DNA from: VBDM01 sp964430565
GTDB lineage: Bacteria; Pseudomonadota; Gammaproteobacteria; Burkholderiales; SG8-39
Length of the DNA stretch: 64,000 bases
Reading direction: 5' to 3'
Assembly: GCA_964430565.1 (NCBI GenBank)
Contig: CAYSFD010000010.1
Span: 110,813 to 174,812, forward strand
Position 1 is the first letter of the stretch, and each line of letters begins with the position of its first letter. Below the pieces are notes generated by a model that saw nothing but the letters and a program-made list of their open reading frames with translations, had not been told where the DNA came from and did not search any database. The position numbers were made by a program, and so were the translations under genes. Positions 26,961 to 33,992 of the stretch are shown here, one piece after another.

Positions 26961-27866
26961 CTAGCCGCTTGGCGCGAGGAAGCGGTCGACTAGTTGGTTG
27001 AAGATCGGCGCCCGTTGGAAATAGACCGAATGCCCGGTCTCGCGTACCTGTTCGACTTTCGCGTTGGGCATTAGGGGAGCAAGTGCGTCGGACAGGAAGG
27101 GCGGATAGGTAGTGTCTTCGTCGCCGGTGATGAAGAGAGTCGGCATGGAGAAGCCGCGAAGCACCTCGGGTGACCGGGTAGTCATCGCAACAAGGTGCTT
27201 GCGAAGCCCCTCCCGGTCGAATGCGCTTGCATTGGCGATCGCTTGGTAGAGGAAGTGGAGCGCAGGCTGTTCTCTCGCCATGCGCTCGCCTGCCGGCGGG
27301 GAAATTCCGCGGCGCTGCATGTCGGCCCGCGCGGCCGCCGCCTTGCGGGTCCATTCGGCCAGCCGTTGGGGGTCCGCCAAGGGCACGGCAGCTTTTTGTA
27401 TTGTCCCGCACGTCGATGTGAGCACAAGCGCACGCACCTTGTGCGGGTAGGAAAGTATGTATTCGACGCTGGTCCAGCCCCCCATCGACTGCGCGACGAG
27501 GCGTACGTCGGGGAGTTGCAGGTGCTCGATGAGTGCGGCGAGATCGCCGGCAAAGTCCTTCGGATCCGGGCCGCCGGGAATTTCGCTCCCCGGCGGGTAG
27601 CCGCGATGAGCGAACGTCACGCAGGTGTAGCGGCTGGAGAAATGCGCAACCTGCTGCCACCAGGTCAGATGATTGCTGCCGAGTCCATGGGCAAAGACGA
27701 TCGCGGGGCCTGATCCCGTGACTTCGTAGTAGACGCGACATCCTGGTCGTCCGAGAAAGCCGCGCTTTATAGCGGCCGCGGTCGTGGTTTGGGCAAGGGC
27801 GGGCCTCACCAGCGATATTGCTGCCACGGCTGCCGATGCAAGAAGGAAATCTCTGCGGTCGAACAT
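26961..27866 (-). CDS. Integron cassette 1: Tat-exported alpha/beta hydrolase
   Basis: A 301-residue alpha/beta hydrolase. The N-terminus, MFDRRDFLLASAAVAAISL ending PALAQ, has the twin-arginine RRDFL pattern of a Tat signal. The fold shows HGLGSNHLTWW (oxyanion region), nucleophile elbow AQSMGGW, the acid in TGDEDTTYPP, and the late GHSVYFQ histidine. It resembles enol-lactone or ester hydrolases; the substrate is unknown. Strong AGGAGG at 27872-27877 sets the start. It is the cassette nearest attI and so, if a Pc promoter exists, the best expressed. Confidence 0.92.
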   Translation of the reverse strand: MFDRRDFLLASAAVAAISLVRPALAQTTTAAAIKRGFLGRPGCRVYYEVTGSGPAIVFAHGLGSNHLTWWQQVAHFSSRYTCVTFAHRGYPPGSEIPGGPDPKDFAGDLAALIEHLQLPDVRLVAQSMGGWTSVEYILSYPHKVRALVLTSTCGTIQKAAVPLADPQRLAEWTRKAAAARADMQRRGISPPAGERMAREQPALHFLYQAIANASAFDREGLRKHLVAMTTRSPEVLRGFSMPTLFITGDEDTTYPPFLSDALAPLMPNAKVEQVRETGHSVYFQRAPIFNQLVDRFLAPSG

Positions 27867-27883
27867 GGCGTTCCTCCTATGGG

Positions 27884-27890
27884 GCTTAAC
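27884..27890 (-). other. attI recombination point (core GTTAAGC)
   Basis: On the minus strand GTTAAGC matches the GTTRRRY core at the junction between intI's upstream region and the first cassette. The cassette begins with TTAAGCCCCATA, whose complement lies at that cassette's own attC end (26931-26942), which shows that integration happened here. The accessory IntI-binding sites of attI were not resolved; they should lie within 27891-27960. Confidence 0.75.
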
Positions 27891-27922
27891 TAGAAGTAGA
27901 CCTCAAATGACGCAAGAAAAGC

Positions 27923-27978
27923 CGTCACTTGACGGATAAAACAACCAAGCGCATCATGGGAACTGTATGTATTTACAG
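27923..27978 (+). promoter_or_regulatory. intI promoter candidate with LexA (SOS) box
   Basis: CTGTATGTATTTACAG (27963-27978) fits the LexA consensus CTGT-N8-ACAG exactly and lies 11 bases before the intI ATG. Upstream, TTGACG (27929-27934) and CATCAT (27952-27957) are 17 bases apart and could be the -35 and -10, placing the LexA box over the transcription start. A CCGTCA/TGACGG inverted repeat (27923-27936) overlaps the -35. SOS control of integrases is established for many integrons. Confidence 0.75.
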
Positions 27979-27989
27979 TATCCATCCAG

Positions 27990-29030
27990 ATGGACGCAGT
28001 AACCATGGCAACCGCTCCTCTTGTCGCGTCGCAACAGCCCCGCTTGCTGGATCGTCTGCGGGGCAAGATCCGCCTGAAACATTACAGCATTCGGACCGAG
28101 CACGTCTATGTCGACTGGGTGCGGCGGTTCGTTCTGTTCCACGGTAAGCGCCATCCCAGCGATCTTGGGGCGGCCGAGGTCGAGGCCTTCCTCACGCATC
28201 TGGCGGTCAAAGGCCGGGTGTCCGCGTCCACGCAGAACCAGGCAAAAAGCGCCCTGTTGTTCCTGTACAAGGAGGTCCTGGGCAGCGAGCTGCCTTGGCT
28301 CCAGAACGTGGAGAACGCCAAGCGGCCGCAGCGCTTGCCTGTCGTTCTCGGCCGCGAGGAAGTCAGCGCTCTCTTGAGCCGAATGACCGGGAGCAACGGC
28401 CTGATCGCGCGGCTGCTGTATGGGTCGGGCCTGAGGCTGATGGAAGCGGTTCGGCTGCGGGTCAAGGATCTGGAGCTGAACCGGCTCGAGATTCTCGTGC
28501 GTGACGGCAAGGGCGCCAAGGACCGGGTGACGATGCTGCCCGATTCGCTGAAGGCGCCTCTTCAGGCGCAGCTTGCGCTGGCGCGGGTGCTGCACGAACG
28601 CGACCTGGCGGAGGGCCTGGGAGAGGTTTGGCTCCCCTTCGCGTTGGAACGCAAGTATCCCAGCGCCGCTCGCGAATGGGCCTGGCAGTATGTCTTCCCC
28701 TCGGAACGGCTATCCGAGGATCCGCGATCGGGCAAGACGCGCCGCCATCACCTCGACGAGCAGAACGTCCAGCGCTCGATGCGCCAGGCGTTGCGCGCGG
28801 CGGAGATTCACAAGCTCGCCACGCCCCACACGCTGCGCCACTCCTTCGCCACGCACCTGCTCGAGTCCGGCTACGACATCCGCACCGTGCAGGAGTTGCT
28901 GGGCCACTCCGACGTCTCGACGACCATGATCTACACGCACGTGTTGAACAAGGGCGGGCGGGGGGTAAGCAGCCCGCTCGACCGGCTGGAGCAGCGGCGG
29001 GCGGAATACCGGGCGCAGGCTGCAGCGTGA
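27990..29030 (+). CDS. intI: Integron integrase IntI (tyrosine recombinase)
   Basis: A 346-residue tyrosine recombinase. It has the N-terminal SAM-like DNA-binding domain (HYSIRTEHVYVDWVRRFV) and the catalytic pattern: R in YGSGLRLMEAVRL, H-x-x-R in TPHTLRHSFATHLLE, H in ELLGHSDVSTT and the nucleophile Y in MIYTHVL. Between the first two is the extra segment unique to IntI: LERKYPSAAREWAWQYVFPS then RRHHLDE. This separates it from XerC/D. ATG at 27990; an alternative at 28005 lacks five residues. It drives cassette capture at attI and attC. Confidence 0.95.
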   Translation: MDAVTMATAPLVASQQPRLLDRLRGKIRLKHYSIRTEHVYVDWVRRFVLFHGKRHPSDLGAAEVEAFLTHLAVKGRVSASTQNQAKSALLFLYKEVLGSELPWLQNVENAKRPQRLPVVLGREEVSALLSRMTGSNGLIARLLYGSGLRLMEAVRLRVKDLELNRLEILVRDGKGAKDRVTMLPDSLKAPLQAQLALARVLHERDLAEGLGEVWLPFALERKYPSAAREWAWQYVFPSERLSEDPRSGKTRRHHLDEQNVQRSMRQALRAAEIHKLATPHTLRHSFATHLLESGYDIRTVQELLGHSDVSTTMIYTHVLNKGGRGVSSPLDRLEQRRAEYRAQAAA

Positions 29031-29085
29031 AGGCGCGTAGTGCCAACGCCCCAATCGGAAAAACCGGCTCCAGCTGAAAACAAAG

Positions 29086-29131
29086 GCGGGATGAGCGGCG
29101 AGCGGCGGCCTTGCCGCCGATTCCATCCCGC
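29086..29131. terminator. Palindromic hairpin between convergent intI and pilU
   Basis: Outer arms GCGGGAT (29086-29092) and ATCCCGC (29125-29131) enclose a perfect inner 7-bp hairpin (29103-29109 with 29113-29119, loop CTT). It lies between the ends of two convergent genes and could stop transcription from both sides, although only a short T run (CAGTTT) follows on the plus strand. Confidence 0.45.
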
Positions 29132-29160
29132 TCAGTTTGACTCGGCGCTTCGTGTCCGCG

Positions 29161-30297
29161 TCAGACGATGTTCAAATGCTCGATGCCCTGCGTGATGTCC
29201 CTGTTCTTCGCTTCCTTGGAGTGGAGCTTGATCTGCAGGCGCAGGTCGTTGACGCTGTCGGCGTTCCTGAGCGCGTCTTCGTAGCTGATTTTGCCCGACT
29301 CGAACAGGTCGAACAGCGCCTGGTCGAAGGTCTGCATGCCCAGTTCCCGGGATTTCTTCATGATCTCCTTGATCTCGTGCACCTCGCCCTTGAAGATCAG
29401 GTCGGAGATGAGCGGCGAGTTGAGCATGATCTCGACCGCTGCGCAGCGGCCTTTGCCTTCCTTCAGCGGGATCAGGCGCTGCGAGACCAGGCCGCGGAGG
29501 TTCAGCGAGAGGTCCATCAGCAACTGCTGACGCCGCTCCTCGGGAAAGAAGTTGATGATGCGGTCCAGGGCCTGGTTGGCGCTGTTCGCGTGCAGCGTCC
29601 CCAGGCACAGGTGGCCGGTCTCGGCAAACGCGACCGCGTGATCCATGGTCTCGCGCTCGCGAATCTCGCCGATCAGGATCACGTCGGGCGCCTGGCGCAG
29701 CGTGTTCCTGAGCGCGCTTTCCCAGGAAAGAGTGTCCACGCCCACTTCGCGCTGGGTGATGAGGCAGCCTTTGTGCGGGTGCGTGAATTCAATCGGGTCC
29801 TCGATGGTGATGATGTGGCCCTGGCTGTTCTCGTTGCGGAAGCCGACCATCGCCGCAAGCGTCGTGGACTTGCCCGAGCCGGTGGCGCCTACCATGATCA
29901 CCAAGCCCCGCTTGGTCATGATGATGTCCTTCAGCACGTTCGGCAGGCCGAGGTCTTCGATCTTGGGGATGGTGGTGGTGATCGTCCGCAGCACCACACC
30001 GACGTTGGCCTGCTGGACGAATGCGTTGCAGCGAAATCGGCCGATACCTGCGGGATTGATGGCGAAGTTGCACTCCTTGTTCGCCTCAAAATCGGCGGCC
30101 TGCCTGTCGTTCATGATCGAGCGAGCAAGGTCCACGGTGTGCGCCGGGGTGAGCGCCTGGTTCGATACCGGGGTCATCTTGCCGTCAATCTTGATCGCCG
30201 GCGGAAAACCCACTGAGATGAAGAGGTCCGAGCCCTTCTTCGCCACCATCAGCCGAAGCAGGTCGTACATGAATTTGGTTGCCTGTTCGCGTTCCAT
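29161..30297 (-). CDS. pilU: Type IV pilus retraction ATPase PilU
   Basis: A 378-residue PilT/PilU-family AAA ATPase. Walker A is GATGSGKST, Walker B region VILIGEIRERETM, with the His box AETGHLCLGTLHANSANQ. The segment THPHKGCLITQREVGVDT and NFFPEERRQQL distinguish PilU from PilT. It helps PilT depolymerise the pilus for twitching. It lies 115 nt downstream of pilT. The start ATG at 30297 (MEREQATKFMYDLLRL) matches family N-termini. Confidence 0.95.
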   Translation of the reverse strand: MEREQATKFMYDLLRLMVAKKGSDLFISVGFPPAIKIDGKMTPVSNQALTPAHTVDLARSIMNDRQAADFEANKECNFAINPAGIGRFRCNAFVQQANVGVVLRTITTTIPKIEDLGLPNVLKDIIMTKRGLVIMVGATGSGKSTTLAAMVGFRNENSQGHIITIEDPIEFTHPHKGCLITQREVGVDTLSWESALRNTLRQAPDVILIGEIRERETMDHAVAFAETGHLCLGTLHANSANQALDRIINFFPEERRQQLLMDLSLNLRGLVSQRLIPLKEGKGRCAAVEIMLNSPLISDLIFKGEVHEIKEIMKKSRELGMQTFDQALFDLFESGKISYEDALRNADSVNDLRLQIKLHSKEAKNRDITQGIEHLNIV

Positions 30298-30317
30298 CTA
30301 GTGTCTCCTGCTGGTAA

Positions 30318-30412
30318 GGCCGGGGGATGCCTCCGGCCGGGCGAGCATTGTTCGCCCTAAACGTTCGGCTGCGCCGAAGCCGGCCTTCGCTGTATTGTCC
30401 CCGAGTGCGGGG
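30318..30412 (-). repeat. Run of four hairpins between pilT and pilU
   Basis: Four inverted repeats lie one after another: GGCCGG/CCGGCC (30318-30323, 30333-30338), GGGCGA/TCGCCC (30339-30344, 30352-30357), TTCGGC/GCCGAA (30364-30369, 30373-30378) and CCCCG/CGGGG (30399-30403, 30408-30412). They fill the gap between two co-oriented genes and may attenuate read-through or protect mRNA ends. No long T tract is present. Confidence 0.5.
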
Positions 30413-31456
30413 CTAGCCGGGGAAATTATCCTTGTTCGCGGCCTTGCCGCGCGCCTCGGCAGCCGAAATGACGTTACGCTTGACCAGTTCCGTCAAGTTC
30501 TGGTCGAGGGTCTGCATGCCGAAGTTCTGGCCGGTCTGGATCGCCGAGTACATCTGCGCGATCTTGTTTTCGCGGATCAGGTTACGGATCGCCGGCGTGC
30601 CCACCATGATCTCGTGCGCGGCAACGCGGCCCGAGCCGTCCTTGGTCTTGCACAGCGTCTGCGCGATGATGGCGCGGATCGACTCGGAGATCATGGATCG
30701 GATCATTTCCTTCTCCGCCGCCGGAAACACGTCGACGATGCGGTCGATGGTTTTCGCCGCGCTCGAGGTGTGCAGCGTGCCGAACACCAGGTGGCCGGTT
30801 TCGGCGCCGGAGAGCGCAAGGCGGATCGTCTCCAGGTCGCGCATCTCACCCACCAGGATCACGTCCGGATCCTCGCGCAGAGCGCTGCGCAACGCGTTGC
30901 TAAACGAGAGCGTATGCGGCCCGACCTCGCGCTGGTTGATCAGGCATTTCTTGGACTCGTGAACGAACTCGATAGGATCCTCGATAGTGAGGATGTGGCC
31001 TTCCTCGCTCATGTTCTTGTGGTTCACCATCGCTGCGAGCGTGGTGGACTTGCCCGAGCCGGTCGGTCCGGTCACCAGCACCACCCCGCGCGGCTGGTCG
31101 GCCAGCTCGGCGAAGATCTTCGGGGCGTTCAATTCCTGCAGCGACAGGATCTTCGAGGGAATGGTCCGCATCACCGCCGCGGCCCCGCGGTTCTGCACGA
31201 AGGCGTTGACGCGAAAGCGCGCCAGGCCGGGGATCGCGAACGAGAAGTCGCACTCGAGATTCTCCTCGTAGTGCTTCCTCTGGCCGTCGTTCATGATGTC
31301 GTAGATCATCCCGTGCACGTCCTTGTGCTCCATGGCGGGCAGGTTGATGCGCTTGATGTCGCCGTGCACGCGGATCATTGGCGGCAGGCCCGAGGATAGA
31401 TGCAGGTCGGAGGCCTTGTTCTTGACGACGAAGGCTAGGAGTTCCGAGATATCCAC
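30413..31456 (-). CDS. pilT: Type IV pilus retraction ATPase PilT
   Basis: A 347-residue retraction motor. Motifs: Walker A GPTGSGKST, Asp box TIEDPIEFVHESKKCLINQ, Walker B DVILVGEMRDLETI, His box AETGHLVFGTLHTSSAAKT, and the PilT-specific AIRNLIRENKIAQMYSAIQTG. The start is GTG at 31456 (MDISELLAFVVKNKASDLHL), with GGAGG seven bases before it; the longer ATG frame upstream has no family match. It is divergent from yggS, the classic order in betaproteobacteria and many gammaproteobacteria. Confidence 0.96.
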   Translation of the reverse strand: MDISELLAFVVKNKASDLHLSSGLPPMIRVHGDIKRINLPAMEHKDVHGMIYDIMNDGQRKHYEENLECDFSFAIPGLARFRVNAFVQNRGAAAVMRTIPSKILSLQELNAPKIFAELADQPRGVVLVTGPTGSGKSTTLAAMVNHKNMSEEGHILTIEDPIEFVHESKKCLINQREVGPHTLSFSNALRSALREDPDVILVGEMRDLETIRLALSGAETGHLVFGTLHTSSAAKTIDRIVDVFPAAEKEMIRSMISESIRAIIAQTLCKTKDGSGRVAAHEIMVGTPAIRNLIRENKIAQMYSAIQTGQNFGMQTLDQNLTELVKRNVISAAEARGKAANKDNFPG

Positions 31457-31517
31457 TATAATCCTCCGTGAAGTTGAGACCCAAGGCGCGCCGGAAGAAC
31501 GGATACTCCTCTGCATC

Positions 31518-31549
31518 GGGGCTGTTTCAGAACATTCGGAAACAGCCCC
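31518..31549. repeat. 11-bp perfect stem-loop in the pilT/yggS divergent region
   Basis: GGGGCTGTTTC (31518-31528) and GAAACAGCCCC (31539-31549) pair perfectly around a 10-base loop. It sits between the start of pilT (31456, minus) and of yggS (31609, plus), where a terminator is not expected. It could be a regulator site or an attenuator in the yggS leader. Confidence 0.55.
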
Positions 31550-31608
31550 TAAACAAATGATGAAGCGGAGTTTTTCAGGCTCGCCGCACTTGCATCGCCG
31601 CGCTGATT

Positions 31609-32298
31609 ATGTCCTCAATACCCTTGAACTTGCAAGCCGTGAGGCAGCGCATCGAGATCGCAACCCGGGCGGCGGGCAGGCCCGCGCACTCGGTGCTGCT
31701 GGTCGCGGTGAGCAAGTCGTTTTCGTCTGCGGTGGTGCGCGAAGCCGCGAGCGCCGGGCAACGCGATTTTGGAGAAAACTACCTGCAGGAGGGCCTGGAG
31801 AAAATCCGCGAGCTCGGCGCGCTCGGGCTCACCTGGCATTACATCGGCCCGATACAGAGCAACAAGACGCGCGCGATCGCCGAGCAGTTCGACTGGGTGC
31901 ACACGATCGAGCGCGGGAAAATCGCGGCGCGACTCTCGGAAGCTCGCGGCTCGGCACGCGCCGATCTGCAGGTCTGCATCCAGGTCAATGTCTCGGGCGA
32001 GGCGAGCAAGAGCGGCGTCGCGCCCGAGGAAGTGGCAGGGCTCGCACCACAGGTGGCGGGGATGCCGCGCCTGAAGCTGCGCGGGCTGATGGCGATACCC
32101 GAGCCCTCGCGCGATGAACGAGTGCAGCGCGTGCGCTTCGCGCGGCTGCGCGAGCTGCGCGACCGGCTGAACCGCGAGGGCTTTGTCATGGACACCCTTT
32201 CGATGGGCATGTCGGCGGACCTAGAGGCGGCGATCGCCGAGGGCGCAACGATGGTGCGCGTGGGCACGGCGATATTTGGGGAGAGAACGGCGACATGA
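31609..32298 (+). CDS. yggS: YggS family pyridoxal-phosphate homeostasis protein
   Basis: A 229-residue PLP-binding TIM-barrel protein. The PLP lysine lies in LLVAVSKSFSSAVV; other family marks are DFGENYLQEGLEK, WHYIGPIQSNKTR, VNVSGEASKSG and LSMGMSADLEAAI. It keeps free PLP in balance and has no known catalytic reaction. Its stop overlaps the proC start (ATGA), and the order pilT / yggS-proC-yggT is conserved. Confidence 0.95.
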   Translation: MSSIPLNLQAVRQRIEIATRAAGRPAHSVLLVAVSKSFSSAVVREAASAGQRDFGENYLQEGLEKIRELGALGLTWHYIGPIQSNKTRAIAEQFDWVHTIERGKIAARLSEARGSARADLQVCIQVNVSGEASKSGVAPEEVAGLAPQVAGMPRLKLRGLMAIPEPSRDERVQRVRFARLRELRDRLNREGFVMDTLSMGMSADLEAAIAEGATMVRVGTAIFGERTAT

Positions 32299-33110
32299 GG
32301 ATTACTTTCATCGGCGGCGGCAGCATGGCCGACGCGCTGATCGGCGGGCTGCTGCGCAAGGATTTTTCGCTGCAGGACCTGCGCGTGGTCGAGATCAGCG
32401 CTGATGCGCGCCGCAAGCTCGTCGACAAGTACGGCGTCACCTGCTTCGACAAGCCCAAGGACGCGCTGCGCGCGGGGGACGTCGTCGTATTCGCGGTCAA
32501 GCCCCAGCACCTGCGCGAGGCGGCGGCAAAATCGGGGATCGCGGACAACTCCAACCTTGTCATCAGCATCGCTGCGGGGGTGCGCCTCGCCAACCTTTCG
32601 AAATGGCTCAAGGGCCACACGCGCCTGGTACGCGCGATGCCGAACACGCCGGCCCTGATCGGCGAGGGCGTCGCTGGGCTCTACCCTTTCTCCAAGACGG
32701 TGACGCGCGCCGACCGCGAGGAGGTCGAGACCGTGCTCGGCGCGGTCGGGGACACGGTTTGGATCACCGACGAGTCGCAGATGGACGCGGTCACCGCGAT
32801 CTCCGGAAGCGGCCCGGCTTACGTGTTCTATTTCATAGAAGCGGTCGAGGAAGCGGCGGCGGAGCTGGGGCTGTCCATGCCGATCGCGCATCGTCTGGTC
32901 CTCGATACTTTTTCCGGGGCGGCCAAGCTCGCCGCGACCAGTCCCGACCCGGTGGCGGTGCTGCGCGAGCGCGTCACCTCCAAGGGCGGCACCACCGAGC
33001 GGGCGCTGGCGAGCATGGCCAAGGACGACGTGAAAGCGGCGATCATTCGGGCCATCCATGCCGCCAACGAGCGCGGCAAGGAACTCGGGGAAGAACTGGG
33101 GAAAGAGTGA
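32295..33110 (+). CDS. proC: Pyrroline-5-carboxylate reductase ProC
   Basis: A 271-residue NADPH-dependent enzyme, the last step of proline synthesis. The dinucleotide fold starts FIGGGSMADALIGGLL; AVKPQHLRE and VRAMPNTPALIGEG follow; the active-site region is DAVTAISGSGPAYVFYFIEA. The C-terminal VTSKGGTTERAL is typical. It overlaps yggS by four bases and is followed after 9 nt by yggT. Confidence 0.96.
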   Translation: MRITFIGGGSMADALIGGLLRKDFSLQDLRVVEISADARRKLVDKYGVTCFDKPKDALRAGDVVVFAVKPQHLREAAAKSGIADNSNLVISIAAGVRLANLSKWLKGHTRLVRAMPNTPALIGEGVAGLYPFSKTVTRADREEVETVLGAVGDTVWITDESQMDAVTAISGSGPAYVFYFIEAVEEAAAELGLSMPIAHRLVLDTFSGAAKLAATSPDPVAVLRERVTSKGGTTERALASMAKDDVKAAIIRAIHAANERGKELGEELGKE

Positions 33111-33119
33111 GCATGCGCG

Positions 33120-33692
33120 ATGCTTAGCCAGATCGGCCACCTGCTGATTCAGACCGCGTTCGGTTTCTTGGTCTACGCGCTGCTATTGCGTTTCTACATG
33201 CAGTGGCTGCGCGCCCCGTTCCGCAACCCGGTGGGGCAATTCGTCACGGCGCTCACCGACTGGGCGGTGCGGCCGGCGCGGCGGGTAATTCCGGGATTGT
33301 TCGGGGTGGATCTGGCGAGCATCCTGATCGCCTGGTTCGCCGAGGCGCTGATGCTCGTGTTGCTTTATTGGCTGCGAGGATTCTCGTTCGCCGCCGCTCC
33401 CGGCGTTGCGGCAGGGCTGCTGTTTACCCTCGCCGCGATGGAGCTCGTGCGGGCTTCCCTCTATCTGCTGATCGGCGTGGTGGTCGTGCAGGCCATCATC
33501 AGCTGGGTCAACCCGCATGCGCCGCTCGCGTCCGTGTTCGAGGCGCTGACTCGTCCTTTCTACGCCGTCTTCCGGCGTTTCGTCCCGCCGCTCGGCAACG
33601 TGGACCTCTCGCCGCTATTCGTGCTGATCATCGCGCAGATCTGCCTGATCCTGTTCGAGCACCTCGTGCGCCTGATTCAGGCCCCGGTTTGA
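33120..33692 (+). CDS. yggT: YggT family membrane protein
   Basis: A 190-residue protein with two YggT repeats, each ending with a P-x-x-x-x-F/V-P type motif: FRNPVGQFVTALTDW then RRVIPGLFGVD, and LTRPFYAVFRRFVPPLGNVD. Four helices are visible. It is implicated in osmotic shock or cell-division-related integrity in some bacteria, with no defined activity. Its stop overlaps the next gene's TTG start by four bases. Confidence 0.93.
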   Translation: MLSQIGHLLIQTAFGFLVYALLLRFYMQWLRAPFRNPVGQFVTALTDWAVRPARRVIPGLFGVDLASILIAWFAEALMLVLLYWLRGFSFAAAPGVAAGLLFTLAAMELVRASLYLLIGVVVVQAIISWVNPHAPLASVFEALTRPFYAVFRRFVPPLGNVDLSPLFVLIIAQICLILFEHLVRLIQAPV

Positions 33693-33976
33693 GTCCTTGG
33701 GCGAAGCAGGTGCCCGAGGGCTGGCTGCTCGTCGTCCACGCACAGCCTGGCGCAAAACGCACCGAGGTCTCCGGGCTGCACGGCGAGGCGCTCAAGGTAC
33801 GCGTCGCGGCGCCGCCGCTCGAGGGCCGTGCCAACGATGAATTGGCCGCCTTTGTCGCCGAAGCTCTCGGCGTGCCGAAGGGCAAGGTGCGTGTGGTGAA
33901 AGGCGGGAGGTCACGGCGCAAGACGGTGCTGGTCGCGGCACGAGAGGCCGATCCCGCGCGACTGCTGCAGGTTTGA
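33689..33976 (+). CDS. DUF167 (YggU-like) family protein
   Basis: A 95-residue DUF167 protein with the pattern VHAQPGAKRTEVSGLHGEAL, then KVRVAAPPLEGRANDELAAF and VKGGRSRRKTVLV. The likely start is TTG at 33689, overlapping the yggT stop as TTGA; GTG at 33710 is an alternative. The role is unknown, but it follows yggT in many genomes. Confidence 0.9.
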   Translation: MSPWAKQVPEGWLLVVHAQPGAKRTEVSGLHGEALKVRVAAPPLEGRANDELAAFVAEALGVPKGKVRVVKGGRSRRKTVLVAAREADPARLLQV

Positions 33977-33992
33977 CTCCTTTGACGAGTCG

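Larger units (their letters stand above)
23298..29030. mobile_element. Chromosomal integron: intI, attI and a short cassette array
   Basis: An IntI-type integrase gene (27990-29030, plus) is divergent from a cassette array read on the minus strand. attI lies at about 27884-27890. Cassette 1 (alpha/beta hydrolase) runs from 27889 leftwards to 25099, interrupted by an IS. Cassette 2 (metallo-beta-lactamase fold) runs from 25098 to 23892. The 23813-23298 membrane protein starts a probable third cassette at 23891. The layout with all cassette genes in one orientation, pointing away from intI, is the standard integron plan. The left boundary is uncertain because the last attC is missing. Confidence 0.88.

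Noticed and set aside
27840..27960. Cassette promoter Pc near attI on the minus strand
   Set aside because: No -35/-10 pair better than chance was found; only an intI-directed promoter is proposed.
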